NCBI GenBank assembly: GCA_963825075.1
Contig: CAWGRX010000036.1
Span: 248,001 to 312,000, forward strand
Direction: 5' to 3'
DNA length: 64,000 nt
Source: CAWAVN01 sp963825075
Lineage (GTDB): Bacteria; Planctomycetota; Planctomycetia; Planctomycetales; Planctomycetaceae
Below, in pieces: positions 56,401 through 64,000 of this stretch (the stretch's first letter is position 1; each line of letters opens with the position of its first letter). A program made the translations under genes and the position numbers. The notes below the pieces were generated by a model that saw only the letters and a program-made list of their open reading frames with translations, did not search any database and was not told the DNA's origin.

Positions 56401-56858
56401 TCCGCGACACCTCGCCCACGGTTTTGCAACCGGCCGTCTTAGCGAATGGCATTTTGGGCCGGCGGTTTACGCGTTGTTCCGAGGATAGCGACTTCACAAA
56501 GCTCGCCCTCCAAGACCAACCGCTGGAACAATTGATCGACCGCGTTTATCGCCAGGCTCTCACCCGCCCCGCCACCGCGGCCGAACGGGAAACTTTCGTC
56601 CTCCTCCTCAGAGACGGTTATGCCGATCGGTTCCACGATGTTCCGCCGGAGGAGTTGAAGATCGAGCGATTGCGAAACGCGGGGGTCTCGTGGTCGAACC
56701 ATCTCAGCGAAGAATCCAACCGCGTCCAGATCGAACTGCAAAAAGCCGTCAAACAAGGCGACCCGCCTTCGCCGCGATTGGAATCCGACTGGCGGGAACG
56801 CTACGAAGACATGCTCTGGGCGATTTTGAACTCGCCGGAGTTCGTGTTCGTGCCGTGA
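53429..56858 (+). CDS. LamG/PA14-like/DUF1549/DUF1553 protein, interrupted by one frameshift
   Basis: The first frame starts at 53429 or 53417 with a signal peptide, then a LamG-type concanavalin fold (YAELILQDQPVAYWRFEES, ITLEAWVNPARVAENQQVYIVGKG). The frame is lost at the four-G run 54014-54017; the other frame resumes SAQDFHRWNADMGFVPQSGWHHVAATYEFGN, the second LamG half, and continues with a PA14-like domain (CRLLLRARNGARLFLDGKLI), DUF1549 (WAFLRRVTLDVLGTVPTPEQ, LEMKCARCHDAPFHDF with CxxCH) and DUF1553 (RFSQVIVNRLWTRYLGRGLVEPVDDW). Removing one G gives 1,142 residues. It is the third DUF1549/DUF1553 protein of the window and the only one with carbohydrate-binding-type domains. Planctomycete-type polysaccharide metabolism is inferred. 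Confidence 0.88.
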
Positions 56859-56868
56859 TTGGCGAGGA

Positions 56869-57852
56869 TTACTCCGCCGTTTTCTGCCAATTCAAACGAT
56901 CCAGGCGTTTGAACTCCGCGACGATGTCTTCGCCTTCGTAAAACGACAGCCAGCCGAAAAGCTCCACCGTTTTGCCCGGCGGACAATCGGGGAACTGTGG
57001 ATCGGAATGCATGCACGGACAACGAATATTGCCCCACGTGCGCTGGCAGGGACTCCATGCGGAAATGACCCACCGCTTTCCCGTCCGATCCTGGCAGGCC
57101 GCATAGGGGGCTTGGAAAATCTTGTTCTCATTGGTTTGGGTGGCGAAGTCGGGAGCCCCCTTGAACATCACGCAATTCTGCACGCGGAGTCCCCTGAGCG
57201 TCTTTCTGGTGCCGTTGGTCAGCCACATCCGCATTTTGACGCCCTGTTTTCCGGGCCGGACTTCGGTTCCGAAGGTGACGGCATTCGGCAGTTTTCGCTC
57301 CATCCGCAGGGAACCGTCTTTCTGTTCGGTCCATTCCAAAGCGGGCAGGTCAATGTTTTGTTTGGTCCAGGTGGTAGGCACGTGCGTGTGGGCCAGGTAC
57401 AACAATTCCCGCCCGCCGTTGTTGTTCCACCAGATGGCTTCGGGAATGTCCGCGACGACGTATCCCGCATCTTTCCAAGGCGGAAACACGCTGATTTTGG
57501 TTTCGCGCTGCGGGCGGATAGCTCCTTCGAGAAAGCCAATCCGCGGATGCCGGCCGCCGGGATAAGGCAACACCAGCAGCTTGCCAGCGCTGGCTCGTTG
57601 GGGGGCGTTGTCCGCTCGGATGTTAAGCCGCTGTTTGGCCGTTTTGATTTCGTCGGCAGACAGCCCCGTGGCCGTGGCGATTTCCGCATTGGAGAAGCGA
57701 TGCTGCCAAACCATATTTTCCAGCCAGCGCTTCAGATCCTTGTCGGATTTCGGCCGCCGAGAATTGGCGACGGCCTGCGATTCGTCTTGAGCCTTCGAGC
57801 GCGGCAAATTCCCAGTGCAAGAAATCGCCAGCAACATCGCGAAGCATTTCAT
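56869..57852 (-). CDS. Secreted hypothetical protein, 327 aa
   Basis: I do not recognise this protein. The ATG at 57852 has AGAGG upstream and begins a short signal peptide (KCFAMLLAISC…); the cysteine there could be a lipobox only in a weak form. Residues about 45-75 (LENMVWQHRFSNAEIATATGLSADEIKTAKQRLNI) resemble a helix-turn-helix, unexpected for an exported protein. The main part is beta-rich (HPRIGFLEGAIRPQRETKISVFPPW, ELLYLAHTHVPTTW, GVKMRMWLTNGTRKTLRGLRVQNCVMFKGA, WVISAWSPCQRTWGN) with several Cys and Trp. Its stop is convergent with the LamG gene, 10 bases apart. Confidence 0.75.
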   Translation of the reverse strand: MKCFAMLLAISCTGNLPRSKAQDESQAVANSRRPKSDKDLKRWLENMVWQHRFSNAEIATATGLSADEIKTAKQRLNIRADNAPQRASAGKLLVLPYPGGRHPRIGFLEGAIRPQRETKISVFPPWKDAGYVVADIPEAIWWNNNGGRELLYLAHTHVPTTWTKQNIDLPALEWTEQKDGSLRMERKLPNAVTFGTEVRPGKQGVKMRMWLTNGTRKTLRGLRVQNCVMFKGAPDFATQTNENKIFQAPYAACQDRTGKRWVISAWSPCQRTWGNIRCPCMHSDPQFPDCPPGKTVELFGWLSFYEGEDIVAEFKRLDRLNWQKTAE

Positions 57853-57994
57853 CGGTGGGCCTCTCTTGAGTGCGAATGGTATAATCATCATTTATTCATA
57901 AAAGCATAAAAGATCATTGTGCCATGCCCAATGGAACATGGGGAGCGTTGCCCTTACGTTTTTTCGGGACGGTGCGATTCGCGGAGGAAACCGC

Positions 57995-59194
57995 ATGGCA
58001 AGCCGGCGAAGACGATTGGCAATTCTCCTGTTGAAACTGGTTCTGGCCGTGGGGGTTTTCGAACTGGCGTCGTTTCTCGCGTTGTCGTTTTTGGCCCAGG
58101 AGCGGGATCCCGTTCGCTCGGAAACGCATTTGTTCGATGCGCATCGAAATCACCGGCTCAATCCGGAATTCCCCGGGCACTCCCGCGACGGCTTTCGAAG
58201 CGACACGCCGATCCCGCACCGGAAACCGCCCCATACCATTCGGATTATCGCCTTGGGAACTTCCGCCCTGTATGGCCTCGGCTCCAATGCTCCGTATCCT
58301 GTGCATCCGTCCTTGACCAATCAGGAAACGATCACCTTCCAACTGGAACGAATTCTCAACGAGCGCTTGGAGTCGGACAAGTCCGACTTCCGCGCCGAGG
58401 TGATTAACGCGGGCGTGTCGGCTTACCGGACTTATCATCATTTGATTCACATGAACTCCCGATTGGTGGACTATCACCCGGACATCGTGATCAACATTGA
58501 TGGCCACAATGATTTCTACAAGGATCAACTCGACGATCCCTGGAATCATTATGCCTATTCGACGTCGGTCCTGGTGGATCAACACAACCGCAGGACGTTT
58601 TTCCTCACATCAGACACGTTCACGCGGTCCCTTTCCCAGTATTCTTACACATTTAATATCGCGGAACGGATTTTTCGCAGGCTTTGGCGGAAAAAGCTCC
58701 AGCAGCCGCTCCAATGCGTTCCCGCCATGCCGGACCCGTTGAAAGGCGATTTTGAATCCAACGTGACCGCGGTGGCCGAACGCCAATATGTCTGCGACCT
58801 TTGGCAGATTCATCAGTTGGGAAAATACGCCGGCTACAAACATGCGGTGTTTCTTCAACCGGAAGTTTTGCTGGAGCCGAATCAGACTCTCAGCAAAACG
58901 GATCGAGAACTCAAGCAGATCACAGAGCAGCATCTGCCGGCCGATGAAACGGAAAAGATGCAAAAAATTCGCCGGTTATTGCCCGGAATCTTCCGAAAAC
59001 ATGAGGTCCCGTTTTTCGATGTGGCTCAGATTTCCTCCGAAAACACAATCGGCACGGATTTGTATTTCGACTATTGCCATCTCACTCCCGCCGGTGCGAG
59101 AATTGCCGCGGAACACATCGCGGAGCCGTTGTACCAATTGGTTCAAGAGGAGATTACCGAACGGGGAACCGATGCAGTTCCGCCCCGCCAATAG
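57995..59194 (+). CDS. Membrane-anchored SGNH/GDSL hydrolase family protein
   Basis: A 399-residue protein with a strong GGAGG site before the ATG at 57995. A basic N-terminus (ASRRRR) and one hydrophobic segment (LAILLLKLVLAVGVFELASFLALSFLA) suggest a type II membrane anchor. SGNH blocks: IRIIALGTSALYGLG with Ser at the nucleophile position (block I), INAGVSAYRTYHH (block II), INIDGHNDFYKDQ (block III, Asn), and YFDYCHLTPAGARIAAEHIAE with the D-x-x-H of block V. Members act on O-acetyl groups of sugars or lipids; a role in cell-surface polysaccharide modification is inferred from the anchor. It is followed by a hairpin and a convergent gene. Confidence 0.85.
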   Translation: MASRRRRLAILLLKLVLAVGVFELASFLALSFLAQERDPVRSETHLFDAHRNHRLNPEFPGHSRDGFRSDTPIPHRKPPHTIRIIALGTSALYGLGSNAPYPVHPSLTNQETITFQLERILNERLESDKSDFRAEVINAGVSAYRTYHHLIHMNSRLVDYHPDIVINIDGHNDFYKDQLDDPWNHYAYSTSVLVDQHNRRTFFLTSDTFTRSLSQYSYTFNIAERIFRRLWRKKLQQPLQCVPAMPDPLKGDFESNVTAVAERQYVCDLWQIHQLGKYAGYKHAVFLQPEVLLEPNQTLSKTDRELKQITEQHLPADETEKMQKIRRLLPGIFRKHEVPFFDVAQISSENTIGTDLYFDYCHLTPAGARIAAEHIAEPLYQLVQEEITERGTDAVPPRQ

Positions 59195-59213
59195 ACCTGG
59201 GAAACGAAAAGAG

Positions 59214-59246
59214 ACGAGCCACCGCGGGGGAAACGGTGGCTCGTCG
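59214..59246 (-). terminator. Hairpin terminator for the minus-strand peptidase gene
   Basis: Arms gacgagccaccg and cggtggctcgtc form a perfect 12-bp stem with a nine-base loop. On the minus strand it is followed by tcttttcgtttcc, T-rich, so it can end the minus-strand transcript whose stop lies at 59299. On the plus strand no T-run follows. Confidence 0.65.
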
Positions 59247-59298
59247 GAGGGGGGAGGAACAGTCAACCGGTCGGCGGGGAACTCGACCATCCGGTCCG

Positions 59299-60687
59299 CT
59301 AGGGAGAGAAGGGACGTTCGGATGCCTGGCCGAGCAAAGCCGGGTCGCGGGCGGTCCGATTGCGGGGAAAATCGGATCCGCGGGGGCCGCGACCGCTGCC
59401 GAGAGTCTGTCCTCCGGGAGAGTTTTCATTTCCAGTACCTCCGCCGAGTTCAAACCGGAACACCGGTTCGTTGGGGGGCGGGGCCGGCGATGTTTGCGTT
59501 TCCGTCCGAGTGCCGGTGGGGTTTGAGCGAGGGCCGCCGGTCGTCCGGTTGGGATTTTCGGAAGGCGAAGCCGGTTCCGCTTGGGCGGTTTGGACTTCTT
59601 TTGCGATTGCAAGTTTTGCGGGATCGTTTGCAGGATTTACAAAGTCCCGGGGGATGTCTGCGAGTTTCTGCCGCATCCGCCGCCAGCCGGGAGATTCCTG
59701 CCGGACTTCGCGGGCTTTGGGCAACGCCCCGTTGGCGGGGGTCCCATGCGCAGCCGGTGGATTCTGCACGGCGGCGGCAACTTGCCGTTCTTCTGCCGCC
59801 GGGCGGCTTTGTTCGGGCGATTGGCCGCGAATGATCGGCCGCTGAAATTGTTGTTCCGGCGGTTGGGAGCTACTTGTTTTCGGCTGTTCGTTCGAGGCCA
59901 ACTGCGTGTCTTTGGGGATGTTCAACCGGGGACTACCGGCCATGACCCAGCGGTTCCAGCGGCTTTCCAGATCATCGACGCCTTCCAGACTGTAATGCTC
60001 CTCGATGGCCCGGTCCCAACCTTGGCGGTGGGCGGCGTCCAGGAACTCCAAATAGCGAGTCTTGCCGCCGGCTTGCACCAGGAAGTCGGCCAGCGAATAG
60101 CCCTCGGCATACAGCGTCAACACATGCTGCATGTCGCGGGGATATTCTTTGATCGACAGTAATTTCCGCAGCGGGATCCGCCGGGAGGTGTTCCAAACTT
60201 GTTGGAGCAACAGGGCCTGCCGCCGGCGTTCGGATTCGTGCTCGATCAGCGTCGCGGCCCCTTCATCGGCCCACCGCGGCAGCGGCCGGCGGAAATGGCA
60301 CGCCAGGATCGTATGGCTGACTTCGTGGGGAATCACGCTATCCAGAATGCGCTGGAGGCTACCTTGCACGTTCATCCGCCAGCCGAAGACCTGGCCGCGG
60401 TCGAAGGCGAACGTCGTCGCGCCGCCGGCTCCGATCTGGCCGACTTTCACGCTCAAGGTGCAGGGCTTGTACCAGCGTTTCATTTCCTCGCCCAGCCAGT
60501 CTTCCGCGATGGATTTGCGGTAATACTCGGCGACTTTTCCGCACTGCTCGGCGATTTCCGCCGAGGGAGCCGTGACGATGAAATTCGGCGTGCGAAACGT
60601 GGCCGCGGGCGCGAAGCCGGCCGAGAAAACCAGTCCGGCCAAAGCCAATAAGAACGGATTCTTGAGAGCATCCTTGCTCAGACGCAT
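59299..60687 (-). CDS. Secreted gluzincin-like metallopeptidase with Pro-rich tail
   Basis: A 462-residue protein with a signal peptide (NPFLLALAGLVFSAGFAPA). Residues about 30-235 hold a peptidase-MA-like fold with the zinc motif VIPHEVSHTILA (HExxH, near 119-123) and the downstream glutamate in PRWADEGAATLIEHE, as in gluzincins of the DUF1570/Peptidase MA kind known in planctomycetes. The C-terminal half is Pro/Ser/Gln-rich and probably disordered, ending in a Gly/Arg-rich stretch. It is likely to act in the periplasm or on the surface. A hairpin terminator lies beyond the stop. Confidence 0.82.
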   Translation of the reverse strand: MRLSKDALKNPFLLALAGLVFSAGFAPAATFRTPNFIVTAPSAEIAEQCGKVAEYYRKSIAEDWLGEEMKRWYKPCTLSVKVGQIGAGGATTFAFDRGQVFGWRMNVQGSLQRILDSVIPHEVSHTILACHFRRPLPRWADEGAATLIEHESERRRQALLLQQVWNTSRRIPLRKLLSIKEYPRDMQHVLTLYAEGYSLADFLVQAGGKTRYLEFLDAAHRQGWDRAIEEHYSLEGVDDLESRWNRWVMAGSPRLNIPKDTQLASNEQPKTSSSQPPEQQFQRPIIRGQSPEQSRPAAEERQVAAAVQNPPAAHGTPANGALPKAREVRQESPGWRRMRQKLADIPRDFVNPANDPAKLAIAKEVQTAQAEPASPSENPNRTTGGPRSNPTGTRTETQTSPAPPPNEPVFRFELGGGTGNENSPGGQTLGSGRGPRGSDFPRNRTARDPALLGQASERPFSP

Positions 60688-61004
60688 AAGATTGGTCGCT
60701 CCATCAGTTTGCGGGAGGCGGCGGGAAAGAATCGCCGGGAGTTCGACATCCTTGCCGAACGCCCCTCACCAAATGCAAACTTGAGGCCGATTGGGGCCAG
60801 ACGGAGATTTTTTCGGAATCAATGTGCCGGCAAAAGTCGCAACTCGTGTTATGGAAGGAGATTACGCGGCGCGAGCATTTCTAAAGTTTTTTACAAGCAC
60901 CGAGATCCTTCACCGGACGAATCCCAAGGATTGCAGGATTTGCAACGGGATGGGACTCGAAGAGTTCTCGCGCGCCACGCTTGGTGCTGATGCAGATGTG
61001 AAAG
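60688..61004. other. Intergenic region without a supported gene
   Basis: About 317 bases upstream of the minus-strand peptidase and downstream of the minus-strand hydrolase. A plus-strand frame at 60791-61066 is open but has no ribosome binding site and overlaps the hydrolase gene end. No RNA gene or repeat recognised. Confidence 0.45.
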
Positions 61005-63333
61005 TCACTCCGGCTTCGGCCACTTCAAGTGTTTGTGCAAAAAATCGAATGTGCCTTGGCCGTTGATCGTGTGGGGGCCGGTGAACCATTCGATTTCGGT
61101 GCGGTCTGCGATGCCTAGCTTGGCTTCATAAAGATAGCGGATCTTGGCGTATTCGTAGGCCACGGTTTCATCGGGGGCCACGCCGTCGAAGTGGCCGCGC
61201 TCCACCATGAACGGGCGGGGGGCGATGAGGGCGGCCATCTCGGCATAGTTAAACGTGTGGCCCAGATTCCATTCGAAAATCTCATACTCGCCGGTCCACA
61301 CGTAGCTATAGTTGGAGATGCGTGGAGGCGTTCTTCCAGACCCATTCGTTGAAGTCGGCCGAGCAGATGGAGAGGGCGTAATCGGTGACCAAGGGCGGAA
61401 TCCGCATCGCCGACTTCCCGCCGTAAGACAGCCCGTAAAAACCGATCCGCTTCGCATCCACAGCGGGCAGGGTTTTGAGCCAATTCACAATCTGCTGATG
61501 CTGCGGGACGATGATCGAAAACAGCGTCGTGCCCAGGGGATTGCTTTTCCGCTGCAAGCTGCGGAAGCGGTCGTGAAACAGATACAGGTTCTGCGGAGCG
61601 AACGTGATGAAACCCCGCTCGCAAAGCTTGGCGGCAAAGTCGTGATAGGCCCGGTGATCGCCCACGATGACATCGGCGGGCCGGCCTTCCAGACCGTGCT
61701 GGCAAACCACCACCGGCCGCTGTTCGCCATCGCGGATATCCTTCGGCCACAGCAGAATCCCATACGCGAACACGTCGGGAAACACATCGAGCACCACTTC
61801 GTAAGCGGTCCATTTTTCGGTGTCCTTCCAGATCCGCGTGCGGACGTTGGGAGATGATAGCACCAGCGGATGCCGGCCGACGACTTCATCGCGGAAATAG
61901 TCGCGATACCACTCGGCTGATTTTTTATAGGCTTCGATCGAACTCGTGTCGAGCTTCTTCATAAACTCCTGGCGAACGTCGGCACTGTCTCTCAGGAGCA
62001 CTTGATTGTGGTCGTCGATTTCCTGAATCAACCGCCGCTGCCGAGCTTTGGAATCGACGTTGGTGCGGATCGGCTTAAGCGACGTTTCGGCGAAAGACAA
62101 TTTGCCGTCGGCATTCAAGGCGGAAAGAAACGTTTTCAAAGTTCCCCGGTCGCCAAAGGCACCAAAGCCGGCTCCGATGGCGGTTTGGTCCGTAGGAGAC
62201 AGCACCAGCCGCGGCGGCATATTACACTTCAATCCCTTGATGAAATCTTGGCTGCGTTCAAACTCGGCTTTGACCATTTTGGGATTGGGAGTGACCAAAC
62301 TCGCGGGAGCACCGCCTTCGCTGGGCAGCGTGAGTTCAGGCGATTTGCAGGCTTCGATAATGAGGGACCGCGGGGTGACGAGGCTCATCAGTTCCGCATC
62401 GCCGAATTGTTTCAAGAGGCCGAACACGTTGCGGTCGATCGGTTCCTGCCAGAGGTTTTGGCGGGAATCGAAATAGCCGCTGACGGCGACGGCATCGATC
62501 CTTTGATCCAAGGCCCCGGCATACAGCGCGAGCATTCCGCCTTCGCCGTAACCCATCACGCCGATTTTGCCGTTGGGGTTTTCCTTTTGGAACCAATCGA
62601 CGCCTGCGAGGATTTTTTGGATTTCGTAGCCGATCAGCGTTCGGCCCATTTCGAAGGAGCTGCGGTAAAGGTATTCGCGGTTCGTGAGGTTCGCCCGGCC
62701 TCGGCGTTTTTCCATATGCCGGCTGATAAGAGCGGGCACCAGCACCCGGCACCCGCTTTCCGCGAGGAGGCGGGCGAACTGCGAGTTTGCGGCGATGCCC
62801 GCGGTCAATCCGCAGAGTTCCTCCGGCGTTTGGTCGGCATCGGGGACGGCGATGATGTTCGCCACAGGATCTTGCAACGCGGGTTCTAATAGAATCCCTT
62901 CGCCATGAATCCCGCCCAACACCGGCCAGCGAACCGCATAGGCTTTGTAGGAAGCTCCTTCCGACAAGAGAGCGGATTGCTTGGTTGTGTCGATGAGTTC
63001 CGGAGCGTCAAAGGGAATCCGCTCATCGACTACGCCCAGGACGCGGGCCAAGGCTTTGCGGTTCGGCTCGACCGATTTGACGTAAGCCTCCGGCGAAGAC
63101 AGGTCTCGCTGCCAGAAGGCGGGTCGGCGTTCGATCGACTGCTGCAACTGATCGAGCAAAAACCGGTCGGCCCCTTCCACCAGATGCGACGCCAAGTCCC
63201 CGGTCATCGTCAGCGGTTTGGTGCCGGCGAACACCTTCCCGGCCTCTTGGGCCTGAATGTCCCCGCAACAAATCGCCGCGACCAGAAACAGACTGAAACC
63301 AGGCAGCCAAGGCCTGCGAAGATTGGTCGGCAT
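61005..63333 (-). CDS. Secreted two-domain alpha/beta hydrolase, interrupted by one frameshift
   Basis: The first frame starts at 63333 with GGGAG upstream and a signal peptide (PWLPGFSLFLVAAICCGDIQA). Domain 1 (about 30-400) has the alpha/beta hydrolase order but its nucleophile elbow reads GVMGYGEGGM, with Gly in place of Ser. Domain 2 (about 420-775), of the dienelactone hydrolase/acetyl xylan esterase type, has VVVCQHGLEGRP and a normal elbow GFYGLSYGGKSAMR. The frame is lost at about 61321-61325; the other frame resumes RISNYSYVWTGEYEIFEWN and provides the acid and the His in FTGPHTINGQGTFDFLHKHL. Removing one base gives 775 residues. Deacetylation of polysaccharides is a possible role. 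Confidence 0.83.
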
Positions 63334-63371
63334 AGGAATTCTCCCGCATTGTGTAAGTCATTTCGGATCGT

Positions 63372-64000
63372 TTATTTTTTCTGGCGGTCGCGGACGATTT
63401 GTTTCAGCCGGCGGAGCACTTCATCGAGTTCGAGTGCGGTGGTGTCGATGATTTGGGCGTCCGGAGCGGCTTTGAGGGGGCCGACTTTCCGCGAGGCGTC
63501 GCGCTCATCGCGTTCGCGAATTTGCCGGAGCACCTCGTTGAAATCGGCGGGGTGGCCGTCGTCTTGGAGGTCTTGGGCTCGGCGGCGGGCGCGCTCTTCG
63601 GGGTCGGCCGTGACGAAAAACTTGCACTCCGCCCCAGGGAACACAACACTGCCCTGATCCCGGCCCTCCGTCACCATGTCTTTTCCCTGAGCCAGTTGGC
63701 GCTGCAAATCGGCGAGCGCCTCCCGCACCGGAGACAGCACCGCGACCCGCGAAGCAGCCGCCGTGACCTCCGGAGTGCGCAAGCGGTCTGTCACGTCCCG
63801 GCCGTTCACCAGCAGCCGGCCATCCTCAAACGTCATGCGGAGCGAATGGGCCAACTCGCCGATGGCCGCCTCATCGTCCCAGGGCACTTTCTTTTCCAAC
63901 AAGCACAGGGCCACGCCGCGGTACATCGCCCCTGTGTCGAGAAAGGCAAACCCCAATCGCTCTGCCAGTCGGCGGGCCACGGTGCTTTTTCCCGACCCGG
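63372..64000 (-). CDS. cmk: Cytidylate kinase, N-terminus beyond the window
   Basis: CMP/dCMP phosphorylation with ATP. The frame is open to the window's right end and includes the end of the P-loop, GSGKSTVARRLAERLGF, then LDTGAMYRGVALCLLEK with the conserved D-T-G-A-M-Y-R, LLVNGRDVTDRLRTPEVTAAASRVAV, VTEGRDQGSVVFPGAECKFFVTADPEERARRRAQDL (GRD-x-G-x-V-V-F-P-x-A) and IDTTALELDEVLRRL. Only about six residues of the start are missing. It runs in the same direction as the hydrolase gene, 38 bases upstream of its start. Confidence 0.95.
   Translation of the reverse strand, partial: GSGKSTVARRLAERLGFAFLDTGAMYRGVALCLLEKKVPWDDEAAIGELAHSLRMTFEDGRLLVNGRDVTDRLRTPEVTAAASRVAVLSPVREALADLQRQLAQGKDMVTEGRDQGSVVFPGAECKFFVTADPEERARRRAQDLQDDGHPADFNEVLRQIRERDERDASRKVGPLKAAPDAQIIDTTALELDEVLRRLKQIVRDRQKK

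Noticed and set aside
60791..61066. Plus-strand open frame of 91 codons
   Set aside because: No ribosome binding site, no family resemblance, and it overlaps the 3' end of the hydrolase gene on the other strand.
1..64000. tRNA, rRNA, CRISPR or prophage
   Set aside because: No cloverleaf with CCA-end pattern, no rRNA core sequence, no regular spaced repeats and no phage structural genes were seen by eye; a tRNA scan would be decisive.

Overview
The window reads as a chromosomal segment of a member of the Planctomycetota. The evidence is the gene content: three DUF1549/DUF1553 proteins with CxxCH motifs, a DUF1501 protein with a Tat-type N-terminus, a DUF1559 prepilin-like protein, ECF sigma factors (one with a long C-terminal membrane extension), a FecR-like N-terminus, two SHD1 domains, a 2,210-residue surface protein carrying an LEERTLLS export-like segment, and a Rho factor with a long charged N-terminal extension. 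Base composition is GC-rich. I cannot assign a genus. No rRNA, tRNA, CRISPR array or prophage is visible.

Layout. 1-10 kb: a truncated hypothetical protein, a DUF1080 lipoprotein, yacG, a secreted glycerophosphodiesterase, an ECF sigma factor, a DUF2617-like protein, a GNAT acetyltransferase, and a secreted CxxCH/STN-like protein. 10.4-17.1 kb: the giant beta-helix/Calx-beta/FG-GAP/metzincin-like protein. 17.3-24.3 kb: hemA with a CcsA/HemX-like gene on the minus strand, divergent from an RND efflux operon that has a SlyA-like palindrome in the intergenic region. 24.4-32.5 kb: a three-module amidohydrolase, rho and an oxidoreductase. 32.7-39.4 kb: DinB, a class II cytochrome c, a DUF1559 protein, a secreted methyltransferase-esterase fusion, an uncharacterised possibly mobile gene, and surE. 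39.4-45.6 kb: a minus-strand planctomycete cluster (DUF1549/DUF1553, DUF1501, ECF sigma, then a FecR-like N-terminus fused to DUF1549/DUF1553). 46.2-64 kb: an SHD1/zinc-ribbon membrane protein, an Hsp70-like ATPase, a TIGR01777 epimerase, DsrE with TauE behind a clear operator-promoter, a LamG-DUF1549 protein, secreted hydrolases and peptidases, and the start of cmk.

Two themes cut across the window. First, at least eight single-base frameshifts (a ninth suspected) break seven otherwise intact genes. Removing or adding one base restores family-typical sequence in each case, so most or all are probably sequencing or assembly errors rather than real gene decay. Second, gaps between genes hold several dispersed palindromic repeats: a MITE-like element in two inverted copies, a 'GCGGCACGGCGCTAGCCGCCGG' type palindrome family cut to shorter forms, a 45-47 bp GC-rich element directly after two minus-strand stop codons, and a 121-nt long inverted repeat.

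The most interesting candidates for undescribed biology are the sigma factor/FecR-DUF1549 fusion pair, the secreted methyltransferase-esterase, the triple amidohydrolase, the 519-residue uncharacterised gene, and the MITE-like element.
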